A stretch of 64,000 nt of DNA from Pedobacter arcticus A12. GTDB lineage: Bacteria; Bacteroidota; Bacteroidia; Sphingobacteriales; Sphingobacteriaceae. The translations under genes and the position numbers were made by a program. The notes below the pieces were generated by a model that saw only the letters and a program-made list of their open reading frames with translations, did no database searches and was not told where the DNA came from. Of the stretch, positions 53,393 to 62,276 are shown in pieces; position 1 is the stretch's first letter; every line of letters starts with the position of its first letter. Where the stretch lies: positions 1,052,785 to 1,116,784 of the forward strand of contig NZ_JH947125.1 of NCBI RefSeq assembly GCF_000302595.1, in the 5' to 3' direction.

Positions 53393-54622
53393 ATGAAAAA
53401 AACGATGGCTAGTTGTTTATCTGAAGTTGCACAACAAGCAATGATGCAACCTCAGGAATCTTTAGAAGGAGTAAAACAGAAGAGAAATAACCTATATATA
53501 GGTATTCCTAAAGAAACTTCGTACCAAGAAAACCGCATTGCTTTAACACCACTTTCTGTTGCACTTTTGGTCAATAATGGTCACGAGGTGGTTATTGAGG
53601 CTGGTGCAGGTTTGGCATCCAATTTTGCCGATATTAAGTATAGCGAACAGGGCGCCAAAATAGTCCACGATACAAAGGAGGTTTACCAAGCAGATATTAT
53701 CATCAAAATTGCGCCGCCCAGTGTGGAAGAAATTGGCATGATGAAGCATAACCAGATTGTGTTTTCTGCTTTACAAACGGGTACGCTGAAAAAAGAACAT
53801 CTAACCGCACTGATGAATAAAAAAATCACCGCTTTAGCTTTTGAGTATTTACGCGACGAAGGGAATATTTTAAGCGTGGTGCGGGCAATGAGTGAAATTG
53901 TGGGCTCAACATCGGTTTTAATTGCCGCTGAATATGTGAGTAACGCTTTTGGCGGAAAAGGCCTAATGTTGGGCGGTGTAACTGGGGTACCGCCAACAGA
54001 AATTGTGATTTTGGGTGCTGGTACCGTGGGAGAATATGCAGCCCGTACGGCCATAGCTTTAGGTGCGGAAGTGAAAGTTTTTGACTCCTCATTATATCGG
54101 TTGCGCCGTTTACAGAATAACATTGGTTCAAGGGTTTTTACTTCGGTAATGCAACCCTTAGTTTTAGAAAAAGCAGTTACTACCTGCGATGTTGTTATTG
54201 GTGCAATAAGAGCACAACACGGACGTAGTCCATGTGTGGTTAGCGAAGAAACAGTGGCCAACATGAAGCCCGATTCGGTGGTTATTGATGTAAGTATTGA
54301 TCAAGGTGGCTGTTTTGAAACTTCGGAAGTTACCAATCACAAAAACCCTGTTTTTAGAAAACACGGCGTAATCCATTATTGTGTACCCAATATTGCATCT
54401 CGCGTAAGCAGAACAGCAACCTATGCACTTACCAATATTTTTACGCCAATTTTGATAGATATTGGCGAAATGGGAGGAATCATGAATCTGATTTGGGACA
54501 AAGCTGGCATAAGAAATGCAGTTTACATTTACCAAGGCGCTATGACCAACAAAGATTTAGCGCAACGTTTTGGTTTTCCGCACAAAGACTTAAACCTGTT
54601 GGTAGTTAGTAAACATCAGTAA
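53393..54622 (+). CDS. ald: Alanine dehydrogenase
   Basis: A 409-residue alanine dehydrogenase (L-alanine plus NAD to pyruvate plus ammonia). The dinucleotide fold has VILGAGTVGEYAARTA, substrate-site regions are IGIPKETSYQENRIALTP and VVIDVSIDQGGCFETS, and VPNIASRVSRTATYALTN is typical. The extra ~40 N-terminal residues are common in Bacteroidota forms. It is followed by the BrkB-like gene with 3 bp between. Confidence 0.9.
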   Translation: MKKTMASCLSEVAQQAMMQPQESLEGVKQKRNNLYIGIPKETSYQENRIALTPLSVALLVNNGHEVVIEAGAGLASNFADIKYSEQGAKIVHDTKEVYQADIIIKIAPPSVEEIGMMKHNQIVFSALQTGTLKKEHLTALMNKKITALAFEYLRDEGNILSVVRAMSEIVGSTSVLIAAEYVSNAFGGKGLMLGGVTGVPPTEIVILGAGTVGEYAARTAIALGAEVKVFDSSLYRLRRLQNNIGSRVFTSVMQPLVLEKAVTTCDVVIGAIRAQHGRSPCVVSEETVANMKPDSVVIDVSIDQGGCFETSEVTNHKNPVFRKHGVIHYCVPNIASRVSRTATYALTNIFTPILIDIGEMGGIMNLIWDKAGIRNAVYIYQGAMTNKDLAQRFGFPHKDLNLLVVSKHQ

Positions 54623-54625
54623 ATT

Positions 54626-55555
54626 ATGGCAAAAGTTACCTTCAAAGATTATCCCAGTATTTTAAAAGAAACCTTTAATGCCTTTATGGATGATAAAGGC
54701 TTAAAATTAAGTGCCTCCTTAGCGTATTATACCATTTTTTCTTTAGCTCCTATGCTTATTGTGCTGCTTTCTATAGGCGGTATTTTTTACGGTCAGGATG
54801 CTTTGCAAGGAAAGGTTTTTGCGCAATTGAATGATTTTATTGGGGTTGATGCTGCGGCTCAAATCCAAACCACTTTACAAAAACTACAGCTTTCTGGAAA
54901 AAGTACGGTTGCGGCAGTTACAGGTGTAATTACCTTAATTATTGGCGCATCGGGGATATTTATAGAAATCCAGGATTCGATAAATCAAATTTGGCGGGTT
55001 AAAGCGGTGCCTAAAAAAGGCTGGCTCAAACTAATTATCAATAGGGTTCTGTCGCTATCTATGATTGCCAGTTTGGGTTTTATTTTAATTGTTTCTTTGC
55101 TTATCAACAGTTTGGTACTGGTTTTTAGTGACGTGTTAACACGTTTTTTGCCAGAATTTACGCTAGTTTTTATTGATGTGCTAAATCTGGGAATTACGTT
55201 TGTAGTGCTCATGAGTTTATTTGCAATTATTTACAAGGTATTACCCGATGTAAATATCAGTTGGAAACAGGTTAAAGCAGGGGCTTTTTTTACAGCGGTA
55301 CTTTTTATGTTGGGTAAATATTTAATTGGCTTGTACATTCAGTTTGCGGCAGTTGGCGATATTTACGGCGCAGCAGGAACGCTGGTTGTTGTAGCGGTTT
55401 GGGTTTATTATTCAGCGGCTATCCTGTTTTTTGGAGCCGAATTCACTTTTGCATACGCCAAAGTGAGGTGCGATATCATAAGACCTTCTAAACATGCTGT
55501 AGCGATAAAACAGGTAGAGGTTGAGCAACATGAAAACAAAGTAGATTTAACTTAA
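54626..55555 (+). CDS. YihY/BrkB-family membrane protein
   Basis: A 309-residue protein of the YihY (virulence factor BrkB) family, once misnamed RNase BN. About six membrane helices; signatures LSASLAYYTIFSLAPMLIVLLS and YGAAGTLVVVAVWVYYSAAILFFGAEFTFAYA. Function uncertain, perhaps transport. It starts 3 bp after ald. Confidence 0.9.
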   Translation: MAKVTFKDYPSILKETFNAFMDDKGLKLSASLAYYTIFSLAPMLIVLLSIGGIFYGQDALQGKVFAQLNDFIGVDAAAQIQTTLQKLQLSGKSTVAAVTGVITLIIGASGIFIEIQDSINQIWRVKAVPKKGWLKLIINRVLSLSMIASLGFILIVSLLINSLVLVFSDVLTRFLPEFTLVFIDVLNLGITFVVLMSLFAIIYKVLPDVNISWKQVKAGAFFTAVLFMLGKYLIGLYIQFAAVGDIYGAAGTLVVVAVWVYYSAAILFFGAEFTFAYAKVRCDIIRPSKHAVAIKQVEVEQHENKVDLT

Positions 55556-55590
55556 TTTTAGTAATTTTGACCTTTCTTAAAAAAGGTAAA

Positions 55591-56523
55591 ATGCGTAATT
55601 ATTTCCTCCTCCTAATTCTTTTATTCTCGGTTTCCAGCGCTTTCAGTCAAAATATCCCAAGGTTTAATCCAGATACGTTATTAACCTTTAAAATGGATAA
55701 AGACGCAGTGGTAAAAGTAGGAAAAGCCGGTTTGGATATCGAGGATTTCATCAACGAAATTATTAGTGATACCAGCTTTTACGAAGCATTTAGAAAAATG
55801 TCTAACTATCATTTCAGTGCGCAAAACAACCTCTATACCTATAGTAAAAAAGACAAAATTACCGGTAGCATTTTTAGAAAATTAATCCATTCGCCAACTG
55901 GCAATCATCTTAAAATAGTGGAAGAAAAAACCGATGGCGATTTGTACAAACGTAACGGTAAATATAAAACCACAACGGTTGAGATGTTCGATTACTTGTT
56001 TATGAATACCTACAAATCGGGATATTCTGATTTAGACAAAGAGAGCGCAGACGGGAGTAAAAATAGTTGGTATAAAGAAAAGTTAAAGACTCTGGTTTTT
56101 TCTCCCGGCAGGCCAGTAAAAGGCGTTCCGTTAATCTCTAGCAAAACAGAAATATTTACACCCAATATGCGACAGTATTATAACTACGCGTTTGCCAAAG
56201 GAATGTATTTAGATTCTATTCCGGTTTATAGGTTTAAAGTTACGGTTAAACCAGATTTAGGCAGCTGGACAGAAGACGGTATTATGATTAAAGAACTTAC
56301 TACTATTTTCGACCAGCGTAATTTTCAAATTTTAGGGCGTTACATAGATATGAAGTTGGATAATTTGGCTTTCGACTTTAATGTTCAAATGAATATTGAG
56401 ATGAGCTACTTTGAAGATGTTTTATTGCCAACAAAAGTCAGTTATCAGGGAAATTGGAATATCCCTTTTAAAAAGGATGAACGAGCTAGTTTTTTGGTAT
56501 TGCATAAAGGCTATAAATTATAG
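55591..56523 (+). CDS. Exported protein of unknown function
   Basis: A 310-residue exported protein, signal MRNYFLLLILLFSVSSAFSQ (start at the ATG 55591; the open frame begins 24 bp earlier). The mature part has alternating strands and charged turns (IKELTTIFDQRNFQILGRYI) reminiscent of outer-membrane lipoprotein-sorting (LolA-like) folds, but this is a weak impression. It is 35 bp after the BrkB-like gene and ends before a terminator. Confidence 0.55.
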   Translation: MRNYFLLLILLFSVSSAFSQNIPRFNPDTLLTFKMDKDAVVKVGKAGLDIEDFINEIISDTSFYEAFRKMSNYHFSAQNNLYTYSKKDKITGSIFRKLIHSPTGNHLKIVEEKTDGDLYKRNGKYKTTTVEMFDYLFMNTYKSGYSDLDKESADGSKNSWYKEKLKTLVFSPGRPVKGVPLISSKTEIFTPNMRQYYNYAFAKGMYLDSIPVYRFKVTVKPDLGSWTEDGIMIKELTTIFDQRNFQILGRYIDMKLDNLAFDFNVQMNIEMSYFEDVLLPTKVSYQGNWNIPFKKDERASFLVLHKGYKL

Positions 56524-56687
56524 CGGTTTTATATTACAGCGTTCAAATTAACCTCATAAAAATTTAGTTGAGAATATTTTGTAACTTTTTTGAGTTGGCG
56601 TCGTCTTAATTATAAGTCTTTGAAAAAAGATGATCAACCTATCAATCTGCTGCGATTGGATAAAGTTTTTTAGTGTGTTAATGCAGT

Positions 56688-56717
56688 AAAACGCCCCAGA
56701 AATGGGGCGTTTTTTTA
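56688..56717 (+). terminator. Strong terminator
   Basis: AAAACGCCCC with GGGGCGTTT and a run of T; closes the ald transcript. Confidence 0.9.
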
Positions 56718-56791
56718 TGAAAAGCTTTTAATCTGTAATTGAATAGTTGGGATTAAAATTTAACTCTTATTTTTACTTCAAATTTTTGAAC

Positions 56792-57166
56792 ATGAACTTT
56801 CCTGCAGAATTAAAGTACACTAAAGATCACGAATGGATTAAGGTGGAAGGCTATGAAGCCTACGTTGGTATTACCGCTTTTGCACAACGCGAGCTAGGCG
56901 ATATCGTGTATATCGATATTAATACCGTTGGCACAGAAGTAAATGAAGGCGACGTATTTGGAACAGTGGAGGCCGTAAAAACAGTATCTGACTTGTTTAT
57001 GCCTTTGACTGGTACAGTACTAGCGATAAATGATAAACTGGATGCCAATCCTGAGCTTGTAAACCAAGATCCTTACGGTGATGGCTGGATGGTTAAAGTA
57101 AAGTTTAATGGCGCTATTGATGCGCTATTATCTGCCGATGACTATAAGACACTAATAGGAGAATAA
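56792..57166 (+). CDS. gcvH: Glycine cleavage system H protein
   Basis: A 124-residue GcvH, the lipoyl carrier of glycine cleavage. The start [16 protein letters not shown] (ATG 56792) is chosen over the longer frame at 56747 because it fits the family. The lipoylated Lys lies in [17 protein letters not shown]. GcvT and GcvP are not in the window. The VanZ gene follows by 3 bp. Confidence 0.95.
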   Translation: MNFPAELKYTKDHEWIKVEGYEAYVGITAFAQRELGDIVYIDINTVGTEVNEGDVFGTVEAVKTVSDLFMPLTGTVLAINDKLDANPELVNQDPYGDGWMVKVKFNGAIDALLSADDYKTLIGE

Positions 57167-57169
57167 GAA

Positions 57170-57571
57170 ATGTTAAGAACATTAAAGTTTCAGTGGCCGG
57201 CAATTGCATGGGCATTGTTGGTACTGATTCTTTGTGATATTCCTATGAGCGATGTTCCCGGGAACTCACATTTTTTCGAAGGTTTTGATAAAATGGTGCA
57301 CTTAGGTTTTTTCTTTGTGCTAACCGTTTTTCTTTTTTACGGAAAAATTAAACAACAAAACAGTTTCGAGTATCGTTTTTTAACCATCGTAAAGATTGTA
57401 ACTATCAATGTTTTGTTGGGCGGCGGTATTGAATTGTTGCAGTGGAAAGTTTTCACCTATCGCTCTGCCGAGTGGTGGGATTTCTTTGCAGACATGTTAG
57501 GACTAGGAATGGGTGTATTTAGTTACTTGTTGTTACACAGAAAAGCCCGTCGGTTAAAAGTTAAAGTATGA
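57170..57571 (+). CDS. VanZ-family membrane protein
   Basis: A 133-residue protein with about four hydrophobic segments and the VanZ signatures SDVPGNSHFFEGFDKMVHLG and GGGIELLQWKVF...EWWDFFADMLG. VanZ proteins give low-level teicoplanin resistance in some hosts; the native role here is unclear. It follows gcvH by 3 bp and overlaps a tiny lipoprotein gene by 4 bp. Confidence 0.87.
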   Translation: MLRTLKFQWPAIAWALLVLILCDIPMSDVPGNSHFFEGFDKMVHLGFFFVLTVFLFYGKIKQQNSFEYRFLTIVKIVTINVLLGGGIELLQWKVFTYRSAEWWDFFADMLGLGMGVFSYLLLHRKARRLKVKV

Positions 57572-57678
57572 CACGTTTTAGAATTGGCTTTTTAGCCGTA
57601 GTTTTTATTTTCTGTTTAAGTTCTTGCAGTGTTTTTAAACGAGGCTGTCACTGCCCTAAGTTTTCTAAAAACAGGTAA
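57568..57678 (+). CDS. Very small lipoprotein
   Basis: A 36-residue ORF whose ATG overlaps the VanZ stop (ATGA): hydrophobic GFLAVVFIFCLSSCSVF with lipobox LSSC, then Lys/Cys/His-rich RGCHCPKFSK. The overlap and intact lipoprotein signal argue for a real gene, translationally coupled to VanZ. Confidence 0.6.
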   Translation: MTRFRIGFLAVVFIFCLSSCSVFKRGCHCPKFSKNR

Positions 57679-57864
57679 ATCACAAAGATTTGTCCAGATT
57701 TACAGATGCTTTCGCTAAATTAGGTAACCCTCTCAATTAAATTCAGCGCTTTGTTTTGGTAGAGGGAACTGTATTTGTAAAATGACTGTTTTAGAGTTCT
57801 CATTATAAAAAGTCAGTAGATTTTCTTTTTCTAGAAAGTTAAATGAAGCGCTTAACCTCAGGTT

Positions 57865-58998
57865 TTAAATATCCAGTTCCTTCGCATCAATCAGCTCAAC
57901 CATCGTTTTCATTTTCTTTTGGATTACGTTAAAATGATGTTGGTCATCTGGTATAACCAAAGCAATAGCTTCTCCAGGGTTTTCTGAACGCCCAGTTCTG
58001 CCGATCCGATGGATGTAATCTTTGGGTGATCGTGGTAGCTCATAGTTAATAACGTAGGGCAAAAACTTAATGTCAATCCCTCTGGAAAGAATATCAGTAG
58101 AAACCAGCACTCGTAATTTACCATCTTTGAAATTATCTAGTGCCGTTGTTCTGGCAAACTGGCTTTTTTTACTGTGGATGGCTCTCGCTTGAATATTATT
58201 GTGATTAAGCTTGGTGGCAACAGCGTCTGCCTGAAAAGCGGAAGATGTAAATATGAGCACCTGTTGCATGTTTTTCGAAACGATGAGATGTCTTAACAAT
58301 GGACCTTTTTTTTCCGGAGAAACCGCATAGGCTGTTTGGTTAATAAGTTCAACGCTGTTTTCATCGGATGCAATATGAATAATTAACGGATTATTTAAGG
58401 CTATCCTTTGTATACTTTCGATATTGGGATTTAGCGTGGCTGAAAAAAGTAGGGTTTGTTTCTTAGTCGGCAACAGCGCTATGATTTCGTCCAACTCCTT
58501 TTTAAATCCAAGATTAAGCATCTTGTCTGCTTCATCAATCACAAATGTTTTCACTTCGTCAAGATGCACTGCATTTGATGAGATTAGGTCTAACAATCTA
58601 CCTGGAGTAGCAATGAGGACGCTAACGTTGCTCATCGTTTTCATCTGCACATTTACAGATGTACCACCGTAAACTGCCATGGTTTTGCAAGTAAAGGGGA
58701 GGTTTTTGCTAAAAACATCAACCACATCATTCACCTGTAAAGCCAGCTCTCTGGTTGGAACCAATATCAGCACAGCAATATGCCGGTCTTTCAATTTTGG
58801 TTGGTTTTCCAGATTGGCAAGAATGGGCAACACAAAACTCGCCGTTTTTCCCGAACCAGTTTTGGCAATCCCTAATACATCTTTTTTATTCAGTATCGCT
58901 GGAATAGCCTGCTCTTGGATAGGGTATGGGTTGTTTAGATTATTTTTATCAAGAGCTTGTACAAGATACTTTGGTAAACCGAGAGCAGAGAATGACAT
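57865..58998 (-). CDS. DEAD-box RNA helicase
   Basis: A 377-residue RhlE-like DEAD-box helicase core: Q motif (FSALGLPKYLVQAL then YPIQEQAIPAIL), I AKTGSGKTASF, Ia PTRELALQ, II DEADKM, III FSATL, V STDILSRGID, VI HRIGRTGR. There is almost no C-terminal extension. Acts in RNA unwinding, in ribosome biogenesis or cold growth in other bacteria. Its 3' end faces the small lipoprotein. Confidence 0.93.
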   Translation of the reverse strand: MSFSALGLPKYLVQALDKNNLNNPYPIQEQAIPAILNKKDVLGIAKTGSGKTASFVLPILANLENQPKLKDRHIAVLILVPTRELALQVNDVVDVFSKNLPFTCKTMAVYGGTSVNVQMKTMSNVSVLIATPGRLLDLISSNAVHLDEVKTFVIDEADKMLNLGFKKELDEIIALLPTKKQTLLFSATLNPNIESIQRIALNNPLIIHIASDENSVELINQTAYAVSPEKKGPLLRHLIVSKNMQQVLIFTSSAFQADAVATKLNHNNIQARAIHSKKSQFARTTALDNFKDGKLRVLVSTDILSRGIDIKFLPYVINYELPRSPKDYIHRIGRTGRSENPGEAIALVIPDDQHHFNVIQKKMKTMVELIDAKELDI

Positions 58999-59093
58999 AT
59001 GTTTTTTATTGAATGGTAAATTTAAGCTTTGTTTTTGGGTTGTTTTGTGCTATTATTTTTTTTGGATGGGTATTTTGGGTTTTACGCTTAATA

Positions 59094-59128
59094 AACAAAA
59101 AGACCCTTCTGCTTAACAGAAAGGTCTT
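59094..59128 (-). terminator. Terminator of the S9 peptidase gene
   Basis: On the minus strand AAGACCTTTCTG pairs with CAGAAGGGTCTT (one mismatch), then TTTT. Confidence 0.8.
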
Positions 59129-59152
59129 CTTATTGTTTATTAATCTTTTACC

Positions 59153-61312
59153 TTATTTAACATACTTCACGCCCATATTCTGGAACATAAAAGCCCATTT
59201 ATCAGCCTGTTCTTCGATTACTTTAGCAGTTGATTTGCCCTGTCCGTGGCCAGCGTTGGTTTCAATACGGATTAAAACCGGCGCATTACCTTTATGGTAT
59301 TCCTGCAAACGGGCAGCAAACTTAAAAGAATGGGCTGGCACCACACGGTCGTCATGATCTGCGGTAGTAACCATCGTTGCTGGGTAGTTTGTGCCTTCTG
59401 TTAAAGCACTGTACGGAGAATAATTATATAAATATTCAAACATCTCTTTTGAATCTTCGGCTGTACCGTAGTCATAAGACCAGCCAGCGCCAGCAGTGAA
59501 TTTATTATAGCGCAACATGTCTAAAACACCAACTGCTGGGAAAGCAACTTTAAACAGTTCTGGGCGTTGAGTCATCACAGCGCCAACCAGTAAACCACCG
59601 TTTGATCCTCCAGAAATTGCCAGATAGTCTTTAGAAGTATATTTTTCTTTAATCAAAAACTCACCCGCAGCAATAAAATCATCAAATACATTCTGCTTCT
59701 GCATTTTTGTACCTGCATCATGCCATTTATCGCCATACTCGCCACCACCACGTAAATTAGCTACTGCATAAACGCCACCTTGTTCTAACAATAAAATATT
59801 TGAAGTGCTAAAAGCCGGTGTCAAGCTGATGTTAAATCCGCCGTAAGCGTATAAAAGCGTTGGATTATTGCCATCAAGGCTAATTCCTTTTTTATAGGTA
59901 ATGATCATTGGGATTTTAGTCCCATCTTTTGAAGGATAAAAAACCTGCTTCGATTCGTATTTTGTAGGATCAAAGTTAACACCCGATTTTTTATAAATCT
60001 CTGACTGGCCACTTCCAATGTTGTATTTGAACACGGTAGCCGGAAATACGTAGGAAGTAAATGTGAAATACAATTCTTTATCGGTCTTTTTACCAGAAAA
60101 CCCAGATGCAGTTCCAATTCCAGGCAATGCAATTTCTCTTTCTTTTTTGCCATCCATATCAAACTGTAGCACCAAAGAAGTCGCATCTTTTAAATAACTG
60201 GCAAATAGTTTATCGCCAGCAGTAGAAATCTGCATTACATTTTCCGTTTCCGGAATTACATTTTTCCAATTTGCTTTCGCCGGATTTTTAGCGTCCACAG
60301 CTACCAAACGGTAATTTGGTGCCTGATCATTGGTGTAAATGTAAAGTTTGCTCCCTTTGCAGGCAATTACGTTTTGCTCGGTATCAAAACCGCCCACTAA
60401 TTTTACAATTGCGCTATTGGGTTGGGTTAAATCTTTGATATAAAGTTCGTTTCCCGTTGTTGCGTTTGCTGCAGTTATTACCAAGTAATGCTGGTCTTCG
60501 GTAACGGTAGCGCCAATGTAACGACGCTTAGTTTGGTTGCCTCCAAAAACTAATTTATCTTTTTCTTGTGGAGTGCCCAATTGGTGATAATACAGTTTAT
60601 GGTATTGGGTTAAACCCGATAGTTGCGAGCCTTCCGTAGGTTTATCATAACTGCTATAGTAGAAACCATCGTTGCCATGCCACGCTAAGCCAGAGAATTT
60701 AACATCTTTCAAGGTATCACCCACAGAGCTAATACTTTGTGATTTAATCACCATTACTTTACGCCAATCTGAACCACCTTCTGAAAGCTGGTATGCCGCT
60801 AAACTTCCATCTTTTGAAAATTCAATTTCGGCTAAAAAGGTAGTTCCATCTTTTGAAAATTCATTGGGATTCAAGAACACTTCTGCTTCTGACTCTCCTT
60901 TTTGGCGATACAGTACAGATTGATTTTGCAATCCATCATTTTTATAGAAATAGGTGTAAGCGCCTTCTTTGAAGGGTGCAGAGAACTTCTCGTAGTTCCA
61001 GAGCTCAGAAAGCCGGTCTTTCATCGCTTGACGATAAGGAATTTGCTCTAAATAGTTTTGCGTTACTTTATTCTCTGCAATTACCCAAGCTTTGGTTTCT
61101 GCGGAAGTATCGTTTTCTAACCATCGGTAGGGGTCTTCCACTTTAGTTCCGAAATAATCGTCGCTAACTGTCCCTTTGGTAGATTTTGGGTAAACTAAAT
61201 TCTTGATAGAGTCAGCCGGAGCTATAATATTATCTGACATTTTTTGTATGTTATTGCAACCCATAAGCGTTGCAAGGATTAAAGGCAGGCATAAAACGTT
61301 CTTCATATCCAT
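59153..61312 (-). CDS. Prolyl oligopeptidase-family serine peptidase (S9A) lipoprotein
   Basis: A 719-residue S9 peptidase with a lipobox (LATLMGC, Cys about 19). The N-terminal half is a beta-propeller; the catalytic domain has Ser in AISGGSNGGLLVGAVMTQRPELF, Asp in TTADHDDRVVPAHSF and His in NAGHGQGKS. It should cleave Pro-containing peptides in the periplasm or at the surface. DPYRWLENDTSAETKAWV near the N-terminus is characteristic. Confidence 0.95.
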   Translation of the reverse strand: MDMKNVLCLPLILATLMGCNNIQKMSDNIIAPADSIKNLVYPKSTKGTVSDDYFGTKVEDPYRWLENDTSAETKAWVIAENKVTQNYLEQIPYRQAMKDRLSELWNYEKFSAPFKEGAYTYFYKNDGLQNQSVLYRQKGESEAEVFLNPNEFSKDGTTFLAEIEFSKDGSLAAYQLSEGGSDWRKVMVIKSQSISSVGDTLKDVKFSGLAWHGNDGFYYSSYDKPTEGSQLSGLTQYHKLYYHQLGTPQEKDKLVFGGNQTKRRYIGATVTEDQHYLVITAANATTGNELYIKDLTQPNSAIVKLVGGFDTEQNVIACKGSKLYIYTNDQAPNYRLVAVDAKNPAKANWKNVIPETENVMQISTAGDKLFASYLKDATSLVLQFDMDGKKEREIALPGIGTASGFSGKKTDKELYFTFTSYVFPATVFKYNIGSGQSEIYKKSGVNFDPTKYESKQVFYPSKDGTKIPMIITYKKGISLDGNNPTLLYAYGGFNISLTPAFSTSNILLLEQGGVYAVANLRGGGEYGDKWHDAGTKMQKQNVFDDFIAAGEFLIKEKYTSKDYLAISGGSNGGLLVGAVMTQRPELFKVAFPAVGVLDMLRYNKFTAGAGWSYDYGTAEDSKEMFEYLYNYSPYSALTEGTNYPATMVTTADHDDRVVPAHSFKFAARLQEYHKGNAPVLIRIETNAGHGQGKSTAKVIEEQADKWAFMFQNMGVKYVK

Positions 61313-61927
61313 GAGGTTTTTCTTTTGAGGGTTCGTTTTTTTGATAACGACTTTAAATTTAACAAACCAAGTTCAATTTGTGTGTGTATTTATGTAATAA
61401 TTATATTTAGTGGCCTGAGTTTCGGCCTCGAAATTGTGATGAGCAGCAACGCAGGGTCCTCGAAAAGAGAGACCCTACTTGGACAGGATGCTATTATTTA
61501 AGAGATTTTTCTCTGTTTTCCGTCCATTCCGAACGAGGTACGAGGAGGAATCTACAGGCGATAAAAAACGGAGCTCTTTTTAAAGCATTGCCAGTAAAAA
61601 GTCTTTTCTAAAAGTTCAGACAGTGCAAAGGAACTCAGAGACCTCTCCTTTCCTCGAGGTGATCAGGGTCTGTAGCAGACGACCCTGATTTCTTTAATTT
61701 ATTTTCTGTTTTCATTGCGGGGTACGAGAAACGAAGTTCATCGAAAATAAATCTCACAAGCAAAGTCTTCATATTAAAATGTAACACCTATTTGTAAGCT
61801 ATTTCAAATCGTTCAACACGAACGTTTAACTTAATAGCATTGGAGAGACCCCGCTTGTACTGGATTACGAATCAACAAAAAAGCCCTACAAAACAAATTG
61901 CAGGGCTTAAATATGATTGACTGAGTT
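61313..61927. other. Gene-free 615-bp region with hairpins and a short repeat
   Basis: There are hairpins at 61453-61476 (AGGGTC/GACCCT) and at 61662-61689 (ATCAGGGTC with GACCCTGAT). GAGAGACCC-nn-CTTG-n-AC-n-GGAT recurs at 61467-61489 and 61843-61865. It presumably also contains the S9 gene promoter. No ORF has support. Confidence 0.6.
61875..61908 (-). terminator. Terminator of secG
   Basis: AAGCCCT (61881-61887) with AGGGCTT (61902-61908); on the minus strand it reads into six T. It lies just past the secG stop. Confidence 0.85.
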
Positions 61928-62266
61928 TTACTTTTTTGTAGTATCAGTACTGTTCTGTTGAGGCATTGTAGGCAAAGAAGATGGGGCTGCTGTTTTATCT
62001 ATCTGCTCTTGGATTTTAGAATCGGTTTTAATTGCACCGCCTGTTTTTGGGCTAGTTACATTTACCATGATAGAAATTACCATAATTGCAATTGCTAATC
62101 CCCAAGTTCCGTTTTCCAGAAAATCTCCTGTACGTTTTACACCTATAATATTGTTTGATGATGAAAAACCAGAGCTTAAACCACCGCCTTTTGGATTTTG
62201 GATAAGGATGATTAAAACCAATAGGATACATAACGAAATACCCAATATTACTAAAAACGTTATCAT
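61928..62266 (-). CDS. secG: SecG preprotein translocase subunit
   Basis: A 112-residue SecG: two hydrophobic segments (FLVILGISLCILLVLIILIQ and WGLAIAIMVISIMVNV) with the signature NPKGGGLSSGFSSSNNIIGVKRTGDFLE between. The Gln/Thr/Pro-rich tail is variable. It assists SecYE. It is 10 bp downstream of the acidic repeat gene. Confidence 0.93.
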   Translation of the reverse strand: MITFLVILGISLCILLVLIILIQNPKGGGLSSGFSSSNNIIGVKRTGDFLENGTWGLAIAIMVISIMVNVTSPKTGGAIKTDSKIQEQIDKTAAPSSLPTMPQQNSTDTTKK

Positions 62267-62276
62267 AATATATTTT

